Positions 30,901 through 36,693 of a stretch of 64,000 nt of DNA are shown piece by piece (the stretch's first letter is position 1; the number at the start of each line of letters is the position of its first letter). The notes under the pieces are model-generated. The model did not search any database and was not told the origin of the DNA. It saw only the letters and a list, made by a program, of their open reading frames with translations. The stretch is from positions 84,272 through 148,271 of the forward strand of contig NZ_KI928923.1 of assembly GCF_000521215.1 (NCBI RefSeq), read 5' to 3'. The DNA is from Labrenzia sp. DG1229. GTDB taxonomy: Bacteria; Pseudomonadota; Alphaproteobacteria; Rhizobiales; Stappiaceae. The translations under genes and the position numbers were made by a program.

Positions 30901-31178
30901 TCGATCTGTGGAACCGGTACCGGAACGGCGAACGGCACGTGTTCACCCGCCGCCTGTACACGCTTCAGGGACAGCAGACCTTTGACGAAATCCGTCAGAA
31001 ATATTCCAGGGATCCGGAATTCCGGACAGCTGTAGAACGGTATGTTGCCGACTTCGAACAATTGCTGGCCCAGGTGTCACGCAACGACCGGGACAACATG
31101 CTCGGCCAGACCTACCTCACATCAGACACGGGTAAGGTCTATACGATGCTGGCCCATGCCAGTGGTCGCCTCGACTAG
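24993..31178 (+). CDS. Giant growth-pole ring protein, GPR/RgsE-like (apolipoprotein-like coiled coil)
   Basis: The 2,061-residue protein matches the layout of the Hyphomicrobiales polar-growth scaffold known as GPR in Agrobacterium and RgsE in Sinorhizobium (about 2,100 residues). An acidic and basic disordered N-terminus (1-90) is followed by two membrane helices at about 104-126 and 145-168, then about 1,600 residues of heptad/hendecad helical repeats. Residues about 709-1025 are an almost pure 11-residue repeat. A Pro/Gln/Ala-rich linker (about 1840-1940) precedes a conserved globular end (VESLNSLSVDIARAIDHETFIDLWNRYRNGERHVFTRRLYTLQGQ). The protein should sit in the inner membrane at the growing pole. 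GAGG stands 9 bases before the ATG; a strong terminator follows, so it is monocistronic. Confidence 0.85.
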   Translation: MANPTKAKDPAEAALSAVEEALKLDFGGPDATFNFEETAPEASAAAEADPERKPQPPAQSEPPREEQRASRRRGRGGRPPAANDDRRSIGNLIYALQRRPSSAPFWGALALSALWAALGISLFMSAFSDKVTSLGDPQALLSSPEMILAAVGILVPIIFFFVMAMMIWRAQEMRIVARGMTEVALRLAEPEDMAKESILSVGQAIRREVAAMGDGIERAIARASELEVLVHNEVSSLERSYNDNELKIRGLIEELVSQRESIVMNAERVRETIAGAHEKFSSQLSSTSGELGETVDQASHRMIEAVNSRVEELTSTVDSRIESLGATLNASGNELVDSLTVRAEDYVSRLSLTGHELVDNLAETGATMWETLSDRGNQVNERFAETATTFVDTLELRGSEINETLSSSSTSVISTLSSKADEFRTTLENTGITVGDVITARGEEINANLSLTSGRLIDTITSRTEELVSTVDTRVTSLDESLAVTGKQVTESISERGQAVTDTISIRGAEIVETLSSRSTEVAEILRGTGESIVVDLSLRGGEIAAKLDETAGSLTQTISVRGGELAEKLDNISERIYTAISINGTELDERLTARSNEMATMLEQQTVGFRNTLESVSSQFAVGLGEQTGSLTQTLADTGTQLAELIGSRGDRVAHDINQVSVQISDTLEVRGGALHDGLSSRLTELETIVTDRGGQLIDAFDTKSLLLSEAMDSRLSTLDTTFASRIDTMDASLGNRIADMDATIGGHATSLDAAIGGHAANLDASLGSHAAAIDASLSERLASVDAAIGGHAATLDATLSNHVGAIETSLSDKLSAVDATLGNRTEELDASLGGHAAAMESTLGDRLAAIDTTLTERAAAIDASIGERGVAMDAALGNRIATLDASLGDRVAAMDASLDQRYSAIDATLSDRISTMDTSLEHRFTSMDATLTDRISTLDASLEQRFTSMDMSLGEKISFMDTTLESRFNSMDASLGARVTTMDAALENRLSSMDRSLSERISTMDGALGGHINTLDLTLDQRTATFEATLEARTQILASAIENRTTGISDALEEKTRNITDVLADRSDAITLQLGQRIETAGNTLADRAVEIGETLSERVDGAAASMAEKAELLSTSMTSGTDRIDETLDARARQISETLISRTKEIAKAFVDGQEEMTTALDNRLSEAGDVLGKQSEQLTESLSERIAEINVSLGAKVFEVAETLDSRATQLETLLNERLESISGTLTGESERARDILTTVIAEAGATLSTESTRLRDVVQEATSAAVQSLSDERTKTVDIVDSALNQATEKLSGEGDRMRQIVLGSVGEARGVLVGESQKAADTVSTAMHQATGAMSGESAKIRELVLSAVNDAARAMAAESEKARTLYAGTLADFTGSLTGESEKVRTNLSGLIAEISGNLSAESEQARITLTNTLEEIRGQMSSEAGIVRARVNSAVSEAAELLVGRGNDVANELLEKATALNQAFGESSGELARIVGTDGNELINAIETRANDLTGRLSEVHGAILDAITVKGRDVTDTFAHTGLDATRTLVEAGDRIIASISERSDQAASLLSDTKNRLEADVTEILNKVETSNANLQSIVTAAGENLNEVEGNLARRAGEFRSAVDRAVQETNQTTTHIDEQVSNLRDVTQTTLADIQNLTNRFGDQSEELTRAARHLEETNQSVEGRVAERRTAIEEVADTLLSKTEAVDTLMRSFTQTLSDTLESADDRAREAANMLGAAAEAASNQVAEQFESMRLTAGMEGQKARDAIRSAQDDIISEMTRTVSDASDRFNDAAGRMRDVARDVHRELEATRNELKLGVLNLPEEAEESSAALRKVVNEQIRALTELSEIVAKQSNTLDISRPQTQSVASATPAPQSAAPASYAPAAPVQQPATSSGEQRPAQQHRPTETRRQETAQPQGGNPAGKGWVADLLRRASRDDDEASADTSVGRTPLQTVESLNSLSVDIARAIDHETFIDLWNRYRNGERHVFTRRLYTLQGQQTFDEIRQKYSRDPEFRTAVERYVADFEQLLAQVSRNDRDNMLGQTYLTSDTGKVYTMLAHASGRLD
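27118..28068 (+). repeat. Tandem 33-base coding repeats (11-residue units) inside the growth-pole gene
   Basis: About 28 consecutive units follow the pattern xMDASLxxRIx, with Met/Leu-Asp, Ser/Thr-Leu and Arg/His-Ile/Ala/Phe at fixed places. A GGHA variant dominates the first third and an EQRFTSMD variant the later part. Sharing of variants between neighbours suggests recent unit duplication or gene conversion. Hendecad periodicity predicts a straight or slightly right-handed coiled coil or amphipathic helix. Confidence 0.85.
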
Positions 31179-31198
31179 GATGTCCCTCATTTGAATTG

Positions 31199-31226
31199 AA
31201 AAAGGCGGCCGGTGGCCGCCTTTTTT
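31199..31226 (+). terminator. Intrinsic terminator after the growth-pole gene
   Basis: A 12-base stem with the arm AAAAAGGCGGCC and a 3-base loop GGT is followed by a T-run. It stands 21 bases after the stop codon. Confidence 0.9.
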
Positions 31227-31551
31227 GTCCGGCCTGAAACCTCACCCTGATCGCGAAGGCCATCCGGCACCTTTCGCAGTCACCACTTATGCATGTCCGG
31301 TAAATTTGGATTCGTGCGAGCTGACGATTGAACTGCCGGTTCAATTGTCGGCCCTGTCGCAATGCATCAAAGATCAGGGACCAGGTACGCCACCTGACCG
31401 CAGACATCCGAACTCTGCTCTCACAGGAATGACGGCAATTCACACGAGCGGGAACGACCGGTTTTCAGCAGTTGCCTTCTTGGCCGCTCGCGGCAGACAG
31501 AAGCTGAATGTCCTTACCCGATGGATTTTCTTCAATTCGAAAGATCAGGGA
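31227..31551. other. Intergenic stretch with a 12-base direct repeat, no gene supported
   Basis: AAAGATCAGGGA occurs at 31369-31380 and again at 31540-31551, directly before the stop codon of the MarR gene. Open frames on both strands here lack ribosome sites and recognisable protein features. The stretch may be a degraded intergenic repeat element. Confidence 0.4.
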
Positions 31552-32082
31552 TCAGTTTTCAGCCTCTGCGTCTACCGCCAGATTGTCCCGGATACGCTGA
31601 GCCACAGTCAGAAAATCGGTAATCTCGGCATCCGAAAGGCCCTGCAGCATCCTGCGTTCGACATCCAGCAGTTTCGGGGCAAGATCTTGGTAGACCGCCC
31701 TGCCTTCGCTCGACAGCTGCAGCAAAAAGCTTCTTCCGTCCTCCGAATGTGTCTCGCGGATCAGGTAGCCGCGTTCTTTCATGCGCTTCACGGCCCGGCT
31801 TACGACAACCTTGTCCATTGAGGACCGCGAAACAATTTCAGTTGCCTGAAGTCCACCGGATGCTGTGCCCAGGATTGCCATCGTCCGCCATTCTGCCGGC
31901 ATCATTCCATAATCACGCTGATAAACCGCTGACAGCGCACTGGTGACATCGCTGTAAAAAACGCGAACCAGATAGGGGAAGAATTTTTCCAGTTCGAAAA
32001 CGGGGGCCGCCTCCCCTGGACTCCCGGCTGTTTCTCGTGTCCGCAAGATGGTTTCGGTTTCCGTTTTTTCTGGGTCAGTCAT
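31552..32082 (-). CDS. MarR family transcriptional regulator
   Basis: The 176-residue protein has the winged-helix core of MarR regulators: LGTASGGLQATEIVSRSSMDKVVVSRAVKRMKERGYLIRETHSEDGRSFLLQLSSEGRAVY, with the recognition helix MDKVVVSRAVKRM and the wing HSEDGRSF. A long N-terminal tail (about 30 residues) carries no clear motif. It is divergent from a TRAP operon. The shared 145-base control region contains a TAGTT-N8-AACTA inverted repeat inside a promoter, so it probably represses the transporter until an aromatic or organic-acid ligand binds. Confidence 0.9.
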   Translation of the reverse strand: MTDPEKTETETILRTRETAGSPGEAAPVFELEKFFPYLVRVFYSDVTSALSAVYQRDYGMMPAEWRTMAILGTASGGLQATEIVSRSSMDKVVVSRAVKRMKERGYLIRETHSEDGRSFLLQLSSEGRAVYQDLAPKLLDVERRMLQGLSDAEITDFLTVAQRIRDNLAVDAEAEN

Positions 32083-32125
32083 TGGCTCTCGGTCAATTTA
32101 AAACAGTGGCGGAATGATTTTACGA

Positions 32126-32153
32126 TTGACTTAGTTTCATTTGCAACTATTTT
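32126..32153 (+). promoter_or_regulatory. Candidate sigma-70 promoter of the TRAP operon
   Basis: TTGACT at 32126-32131 and TATTTT at 32148-32153 are spaced 16 bases apart. The distance to the GTG start of the binding protein is about 75 bases. Confidence 0.5.
32132..32149. promoter_or_regulatory. Candidate MarR operator TAGTT-N8-AACTA
   Basis: Perfect 5-base arms with an 8-base spacer lie between the -35 and -10 elements of the TRAP promoter. TAGTT/AACTA arms resemble operators of MarR regulators of aromatic-acid genes. Binding here would block RNA polymerase. Confidence 0.55.
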
Positions 32154-32227
32154 CGTGTTGCGCGGTCTGAAATCGCTTCAGATCAGCAAGCGATCGGCGT
32201 TCAGTCGGCAAACGGGAGGAGAAAACT

Positions 32228-33256
32228 GTGAAATCCATCAAGTGTCTTTCGATTCTGGCCGGCCTTACGGCAACGGCCCTATCCGGTACATTTTCAGGTG
32301 CAGTTGCAGATGAACTGGTGCTGTCTTCCTGGCTGCCGCCGAAGCATCCGATCGTAACCGGCGTCATGCAGCCCTGGGCGGAACAGGTTGCAGAAGCGAC
32401 CGACGGTCGCGTAACCGTCCGCATCCTGCCAAAGCCGCTCGGACCGCCTCCGGCGCATTACGATCTTGCTGCCGACGGCGTTGCCGATATCACCTACGGC
32501 CTGCACTCTTTCACACGCGATGACCGTTTCCTGCGATCCCGCATCGGCCAGTTCTCCTTCATCGCCGACACGGCAACCGAGGGCTCCAAGGCCTACTGGG
32601 ACGTCTATGCGGGAAAACTCGACGCGCAGGACGAACATCAGGGCACCAAACTGCTGGGTGTCTGGATCCACGGCCCGGGCATGTTCCACAACAACCAGCG
32701 TAAGATCGAAACCCCCGGGGACTTCTCTGGCCTGAAGATCAGGACCCCGGGCGGCTACATTGCGGACCTGTCGCAGGACCTCGGCATAACCACCCAGTTC
32801 ATGGGACCGGGTGAAGTCTACGAAAAGCTCTCCAGAGGCGTGATCGACGGAGTGACGTTCCCGGTGGAAGCCCTGCAGGCCTTCAAGCTCACGGATTACA
32901 TCAAGTCTTCGATGAAGGTCCCCGGCGGTATCTACAACACATCCTGGTTCATGGTGATGAACGAGGACATATGGGACGGCCTGTCGGACGAAGACAAGGC
33001 GGCAATTGAAAAGGTATCCGGCGCCGCGCTCGCCGAGCTTGCTGGCAGCGTCTGGGACGGTTCCGACGCACGCGGTGCGGAATATATCTCCGACAAGGAA
33101 GTTGAGGTCTATGACGCTCCTGCACCAGTCCTGGACAAGATCAAGGAACTGGCAGCCAAACACGAAGCCGCCTGGGCCGATGCCGTGAAGGAAACCGGAT
33201 TTGACGGTGCTGCCGCGCTAACCGATATGCGCGACCAGACAGGTATCAGCAACTGA
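32228..33256 (+). CDS. TRAP transporter substrate-binding protein (DctP family)
   Basis: The 342-residue protein has a Sec signal peptide (KSIKCLSILAGLTATALSGTFSGAVA, cut before DELVLSSWLPP). The mature part is of the DctP/TAXI-independent type, with WLPPKHPIVTGVMQPWAEQV, DFSGLKIRTPGGYIADLSQDLG holding the ligand-carboxylate arginine, and EKLSRGVIDGVTFPVEAL. A GTG start follows AGGAG by 7 bases. The stop and the ATG of the next gene share one base (TGATG). It is the first gene of a three-gene operon. The ligand is unknown; the divergent MarR regulator hints at an aromatic or hydroxylated acid. Confidence 0.93.
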   Translation: MKSIKCLSILAGLTATALSGTFSGAVADELVLSSWLPPKHPIVTGVMQPWAEQVAEATDGRVTVRILPKPLGPPPAHYDLAADGVADITYGLHSFTRDDRFLRSRIGQFSFIADTATEGSKAYWDVYAGKLDAQDEHQGTKLLGVWIHGPGMFHNNQRKIETPGDFSGLKIRTPGGYIADLSQDLGITTQFMGPGEVYEKLSRGVIDGVTFPVEALQAFKLTDYIKSSMKVPGGIYNTSWFMVMNEDIWDGLSDEDKAAIEKVSGAALAELAGSVWDGSDARGAEYISDKEVEVYDAPAPVLDKIKELAAKHEAAWADAVKETGFDGAAALTDMRDQTGISN

Positions 33257-33768
33257 TGACACCGTCAGATCCTGACAATGCAGCTCCGCGCCGATTCGAA
33301 AGTCTCCGGCGCGGAGCGACCTTTCTACTCGGTTTTGCCTGCCTGCTCGTGCTCGGGGCCATGATCGGTCTAACCTGTGTGGACGTAGTTGCCCGCTACC
33401 TGTTCAACAGCCCGGTCAACGGCGCATACGAACTGACGCAATTGCTGCTGGCCTCACTGATATTTCTCGCCCTGCCACTGACAACGGCGGCCGGCGAACA
33501 CATCGAGGTGGAGTTGCTGGACGGCCTTAAAAGCAAGGGCTTGAAGTATCTGGGCGCGGTCTGTGCGGGAGTGGCAACGGTGACCGTCTTTGCAATCGTA
33601 GCCCTGGAACTCTCCGAACATGCCGAAAAGCTGCAGCGCCGGGATCAGGTGACGGACTCGCTCGAAATCCCTCTTTACCTGATCGGTTGGCTCGGAACTG
33701 CGTCCTTTGCCATATCCGCAGTCGTTGCCATCTTCTGGACGCTCCGGCGTTTGCGTGAAAAGGCCTGA
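33256..33768 (+). CDS. TRAP transporter small permease subunit (DctQ family)
   Basis: The 170-residue protein has four membrane helices: FLLGFACLLVLGAMIGLTCV, a second around QLLLASLIFLALPLTTA, YLGAVCAGVATVTVFAIVAL and SFAISAVVAIFWTL. The order and the NSPVNGAYELTQLLLA segment fit DctQ. It lies between the binding protein and DctM genes, overlapping the former by one base. Confidence 0.9.
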   Translation: MTPSDPDNAAPRRFESLRRGATFLLGFACLLVLGAMIGLTCVDVVARYLFNSPVNGAYELTQLLLASLIFLALPLTTAAGEHIEVELLDGLKSKGLKYLGAVCAGVATVTVFAIVALELSEHAEKLQRRDQVTDSLEIPLYLIGWLGTASFAISAVVAIFWTLRRLREKA

Positions 33769-33771
33769 TAC

Positions 33772-35079
33772 GTGCTTGAAGCTCTGATTGGATTTGTTGC
33801 CCTCTTCGGCCTCGTTCTGCTGCGCGTTCCGATCGCCGTTGCAATGATCATTGTCGGAACGGCCGGGTTCGCCGCTCTGCGCAACTGGAACGCTGCTCTC
33901 AATCTTCTCGGTAATGCCGCGTTCGACACGGGATTGTCCTACACGCTCTCCGTGATCCCGCTGTTCATCCTTATGGGCAATCTCCTGACCATTTCGGGAG
34001 TCAGCCAGTCCTTGTTCAGCACAGCGCACAGCCTGCTGCACCGCATGCGCGGCGGTCTTGCGATGGCTTCCATCGTCGCATGTGGCGGGTTTTCCGCTGT
34101 CTGCGGTTCTTCGCTTGCAACAGCCGCGACCATGTCCAAGGTCGCCATGCCCTCTATGCGCAAGGCAGGCTATGCCGACAGTCTCGCTACCGGCTCCATT
34201 GCCGCCGGAGGAACGCTCGGTATTCTGATCCCGCCGAGCGTGATCCTGATCATCTACGGCCTGCTGACAGAGGCCGACATCGGCAAACTCTTCATCGCCG
34301 GGATCATACCGGGTCTTCTAGGCGTTCTCTTCTACCTCGCCGCGGTTTATGTGACTGTTCTCGTGAAGCCTGGGCTTGCACCATCCGAGCATGAGGACAT
34401 CGCGCTGGACCGCAAGGACATCTGGGGCGTGCTTGCCGTCCTTGGCCTTTTCGCCGTGATCATGGTCGGCATCTATGGCGGGTTTTTCACGCCCACCGAA
34501 GCAGCGGCCATCGGCGCTGCGACGGCGCTGATCATCGCTTTCCTGTCAGGTGGTCTCACCTTCGAGAAACTCTTCACCGCGGCGCTCAACTGCGCCCGGA
34601 CCACGGCGATGATCTTTGCCATTATCATCGGGGCGGAAGTCTTCTCCAATTTCATCAGCTATGCCGGTGTCCCGGACGCCCTGCTGAATTTTGTCCAATC
34701 GCTGGACGTCAACGCCTATGTGGTGATGCTCATACTGGTGCTGATCTACATCGTGCTCGGCGCGGTGCTGGAGAGCCTGTCGATGATCCTGTTGACCGTC
34801 CCGGTCTTCTTTCCGCTGGTGACCTCGCTGGATTTCGGTACCGGCATCCTGAGCGATCCGGAAATGGTGCTGATCTGGTTCGGTATTGTCGTCGTCGTCG
34901 TGACCGAGATCAGCCTGATCTCGCCGCCTATCGGCCTCAACGTCTTTGTTCTCCGCTCCGTCCTCACCGACGTGCCGCTCCGGACCATCTTTGCCGGTGT
35001 CCTGCCCTTCTGGGCAGCCGACATCCTGCGTTTGGCACTCTTGATTGCAGTTCCGGCGCTGTCCCTGATATTGATCTGA
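33772..35079 (+). CDS. TRAP transporter large permease subunit (DctM family)
   Basis: The 435-residue protein has about twelve helices and the DctM motifs MASIVACGGFSAVCGSSLATAATMSKVAMPSM, GTLGILIPPSVILIIYGLLTEADIGKLFIAGIIPG and GGFFTPTEAAAIGAATAL. A GTG start lies 3 bases after the small-subunit stop. It completes a DctPQM transporter likely driven by a sodium gradient. No enzyme genes for its cargo follow in the operon. Confidence 0.93.
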   Translation: MLEALIGFVALFGLVLLRVPIAVAMIIVGTAGFAALRNWNAALNLLGNAAFDTGLSYTLSVIPLFILMGNLLTISGVSQSLFSTAHSLLHRMRGGLAMASIVACGGFSAVCGSSLATAATMSKVAMPSMRKAGYADSLATGSIAAGGTLGILIPPSVILIIYGLLTEADIGKLFIAGIIPGLLGVLFYLAAVYVTVLVKPGLAPSEHEDIALDRKDIWGVLAVLGLFAVIMVGIYGGFFTPTEAAAIGAATALIIAFLSGGLTFEKLFTAALNCARTTAMIFAIIIGAEVFSNFISYAGVPDALLNFVQSLDVNAYVVMLILVLIYIVLGAVLESLSMILLTVPVFFPLVTSLDFGTGILSDPEMVLIWFGIVVVVVTEISLISPPIGLNVFVLRSVLTDVPLRTIFAGVLPFWAADILRLALLIAVPALSLILI

Positions 35080-35159
35080 ATTTGCTTGTATCTTTCTGCC
35101 GGCAATCACGCGGGTAGTTTGGAAGTCTCAATGAAAGCAGCTTTGACGACAAGGATGTG

Positions 35160-35594
35160 ATGACCGAAGAAGAGTTGGCATCAATCCGGCAGCGGTGCGA
35201 GAATGCAACGTCCGGTCCCTGGATCTCCTACATCGAAGGGCGCGATCACACTTCTGGCAGTAACTTCATTATTACGGGCAGCGGCGAAGATATCGCATTG
35301 ACCGGAGCCACGAACGCTGATCAGGATTTCATTGCAAATGCTCGACAGGACATTCCGCGCCTGCTTGCAGAAATCGCAAGGCTCAGAAGGACACCTGTCA
35401 AAAGAAAATGTCTAAATCGCATTGCACGAAACCAACAGCGAAAGAAGCAATGCTCAATTTCGATTTCTTTCCTTGCCGGTCTTCAGATCAAGCTTCCTGA
35501 CACCACCCTCAACAACAAGAATGACATCCGAACCCGAGACTTCAAAATCCCAAGGCGGCTCGACATCCGCCGACCAGAGTTTTTTGCCTCTTAG
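35160..35594 (+). CDS. Small conserved hypothetical protein, C-terminal part doubtful
   Basis: The first 75 or so residues (MTEEELASIRQRCENATSGPWISYIEGRDHTSGSNFIITGSGEDIALTGATNADQDFIANARQDIPRLLAEIARLR) look like a complete small domain of a type I recall in hypothetical and phage-like proteins. The following 65 residues are basic and low in structure signals. From 35454 they run antisense to the C-terminus of the minus-strand gene. The stop of an originally shorter gene may have been lost. AAGGA lies 6 bases before the ATG. No function assigned. Confidence 0.6.
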   Translation: MTEEELASIRQRCENATSGPWISYIEGRDHTSGSNFIITGSGEDIALTGATNADQDFIANARQDIPRLLAEIARLRRTPVKRKCLNRIARNQQRKKQCSISISFLAGLQIKLPDTTLNNKNDIRTRDFKIPRRLDIRRPEFFAS

Positions 35595-36062
35595 AGACCA
35601 TGCTGAACATTCAGTTTCAGAGGACATCAGCACGATATCACCAAACCTGTGCCACCCCCAAAATCCGCAATAGACATAGTCTTCGAAGCTGCGTTCACGC
35701 CTTTCAAGATCGTATCCAAGCAGGATCTCGCCAGCTCCGACAAAAAGAAATGGGGTTTCAGGTACCAGAAGAACGCCAGGCTCGAACCCGCCATAGTCTT
35801 GAAATTTCAAGATAATAACAGCATCCGACCGGTCACTGAAGTCGTCCGCTTTGGAAACGCTGACGGAAAGGCACCGGCTCCACTCATCCGGCGCGGAAAC
35901 CTCGTCGACAAATCGCGCCTTCTCCTTCGCCACATCATTGATCACAGGCTGCTGAACATCTTCGAGGTTAAGCTTCCAGTCGCCGATAGTAACACTAAGC
36001 ACGGCATGAACTCTGCATGAGGATATGGTGATTTCGCGGCAGGTTTGCCAGGCAGCGACCAC
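35454..36062 (-). CDS. Hypothetical protein with tryptophan-rich beta-repeat C-terminus
   Basis: The 202-residue protein has VETPFLFVGAGEILLGYDLERR-type strands and a C-terminal half with FWGWHRFGDIVLMSSETECSAWSLRGKKLWSADVEPPWDFEVSGSDVILVVEGG, a pattern resembling quinoprotein-like or propeller blades. No signal peptide. The GTG start at 36062 directly follows the stop codon of the lipoprotein gene (TGA-GTG), so it could be translated from the Mla operon transcript; an internal GTG at 36002 is an alternative. Its 3' end overlaps the convergent upstream gene by 141 bases. Function unknown. Confidence 0.65.
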   Translation of the reverse strand: MVAAWQTCREITISSCRVHAVLSVTIGDWKLNLEDVQQPVINDVAKEKARFVDEVSAPDEWSRCLSVSVSKADDFSDRSDAVIILKFQDYGGFEPGVLLVPETPFLFVGAGEILLGYDLERRERSFEDYVYCGFWGWHRFGDIVLMSSETECSAWSLRGKKLWSADVEPPWDFEVSGSDVILVVEGGVRKLDLKTGKERNRN

Positions 36063-36665
36063 TCAAACGTTCTTCAGCGTCCAGGCCGCCATTTCGGCAA
36101 AGACGCGGTCGGCGGAGGTGTTCATGGCCTCGACGGCCTTGTCGACGGATGAACTTCCGGCAGGCGTTTCGGCGCGGAAGACCTTGGTCGACACAGTCCT
36201 GCCATTGCGGTCGTTGACGACGCGCGCGGAAATTTCCACCACACCCCGGTTCCCGGCAACCTGAAGCTCGAACGCCCGGATCTCGGTCTGCAACTGGTAA
36301 TCGATAAGCAGGCCGTCCCCGGGAAGGCCGACACCGCGCAACCGCCCGGTATTCTGCAGCGTTTCCATGAGCTTGAGCTGCACGACGTTCGGAAGCGTAT
36401 CCGCCCAGGCAGACTTCGGGTAGTAACTGTAGATGGGTCCCTTGTCGACGACGGCGATATAGCTCGTATCAAGTGCCTTGAGGGCACGCGGCGGGGCCAC
36501 CAGCACCTGGACACGGCTCGACCGGCCCTGAAGTCCGTCCACATCTGCAGAGGTCAGGCTATAGAAGGCAGACGGCGCGGTGCTTGTGCAGCCGGCTGTC
36601 AGCACACCAAGGCCAAGGACACCCAGGACACCCCGGCGGGTCATGTTGGTCGTTGCCTGCGTCAT
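36063..36665 (-). CDS. ABC-type transport auxiliary lipoprotein (PqiC/DUF330 family)
   Basis: The 200-residue protein has a lipoprotein signal: basic start MTRRG, hydrophobic VLGVLGLGVL and lipobox LTAGC, with Cys26 as the lipidated residue. The mature part begins with the family pattern SAFYSLTSADVDGL and continues with RVQVLVAPPRALKALDTSYIAV and LPNVVQLKLMETLQNTGRL. It is an outer-membrane or periplasmic partner of an MCE lipid-transport system, like PqiC. It is the last of four genes running ATPase-permease-MCE-lipoprotein in reversed order along the minus strand. AGGGG precedes the ATG at a short distance; ATG at 36644 is an alternative. Confidence 0.88.
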   Translation of the reverse strand: MTQATTNMTRRGVLGVLGLGVLTAGCTSTAPSAFYSLTSADVDGLQGRSSRVQVLVAPPRALKALDTSYIAVVDKGPIYSYYPKSAWADTLPNVVQLKLMETLQNTGRLRGVGLPGDGLLIDYQLQTEIRAFELQVAGNRGVVEISARVVNDRNGRTVSTKVFRAETPAGSSSVDKAVEAMNTSADRVFAEMAAWTLKNV

Positions 36666-36693
36666 GAGCCCCTGCCCTTGTTGTTCTTCTTGT

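Noticed and set aside
31117..31443. Possible 108-residue minus-strand gene after the growth-pole gene
   Set aside because: It runs through the terminator and the end of the growth-pole gene, and its sequence resembles translated intergenic repeat DNA.
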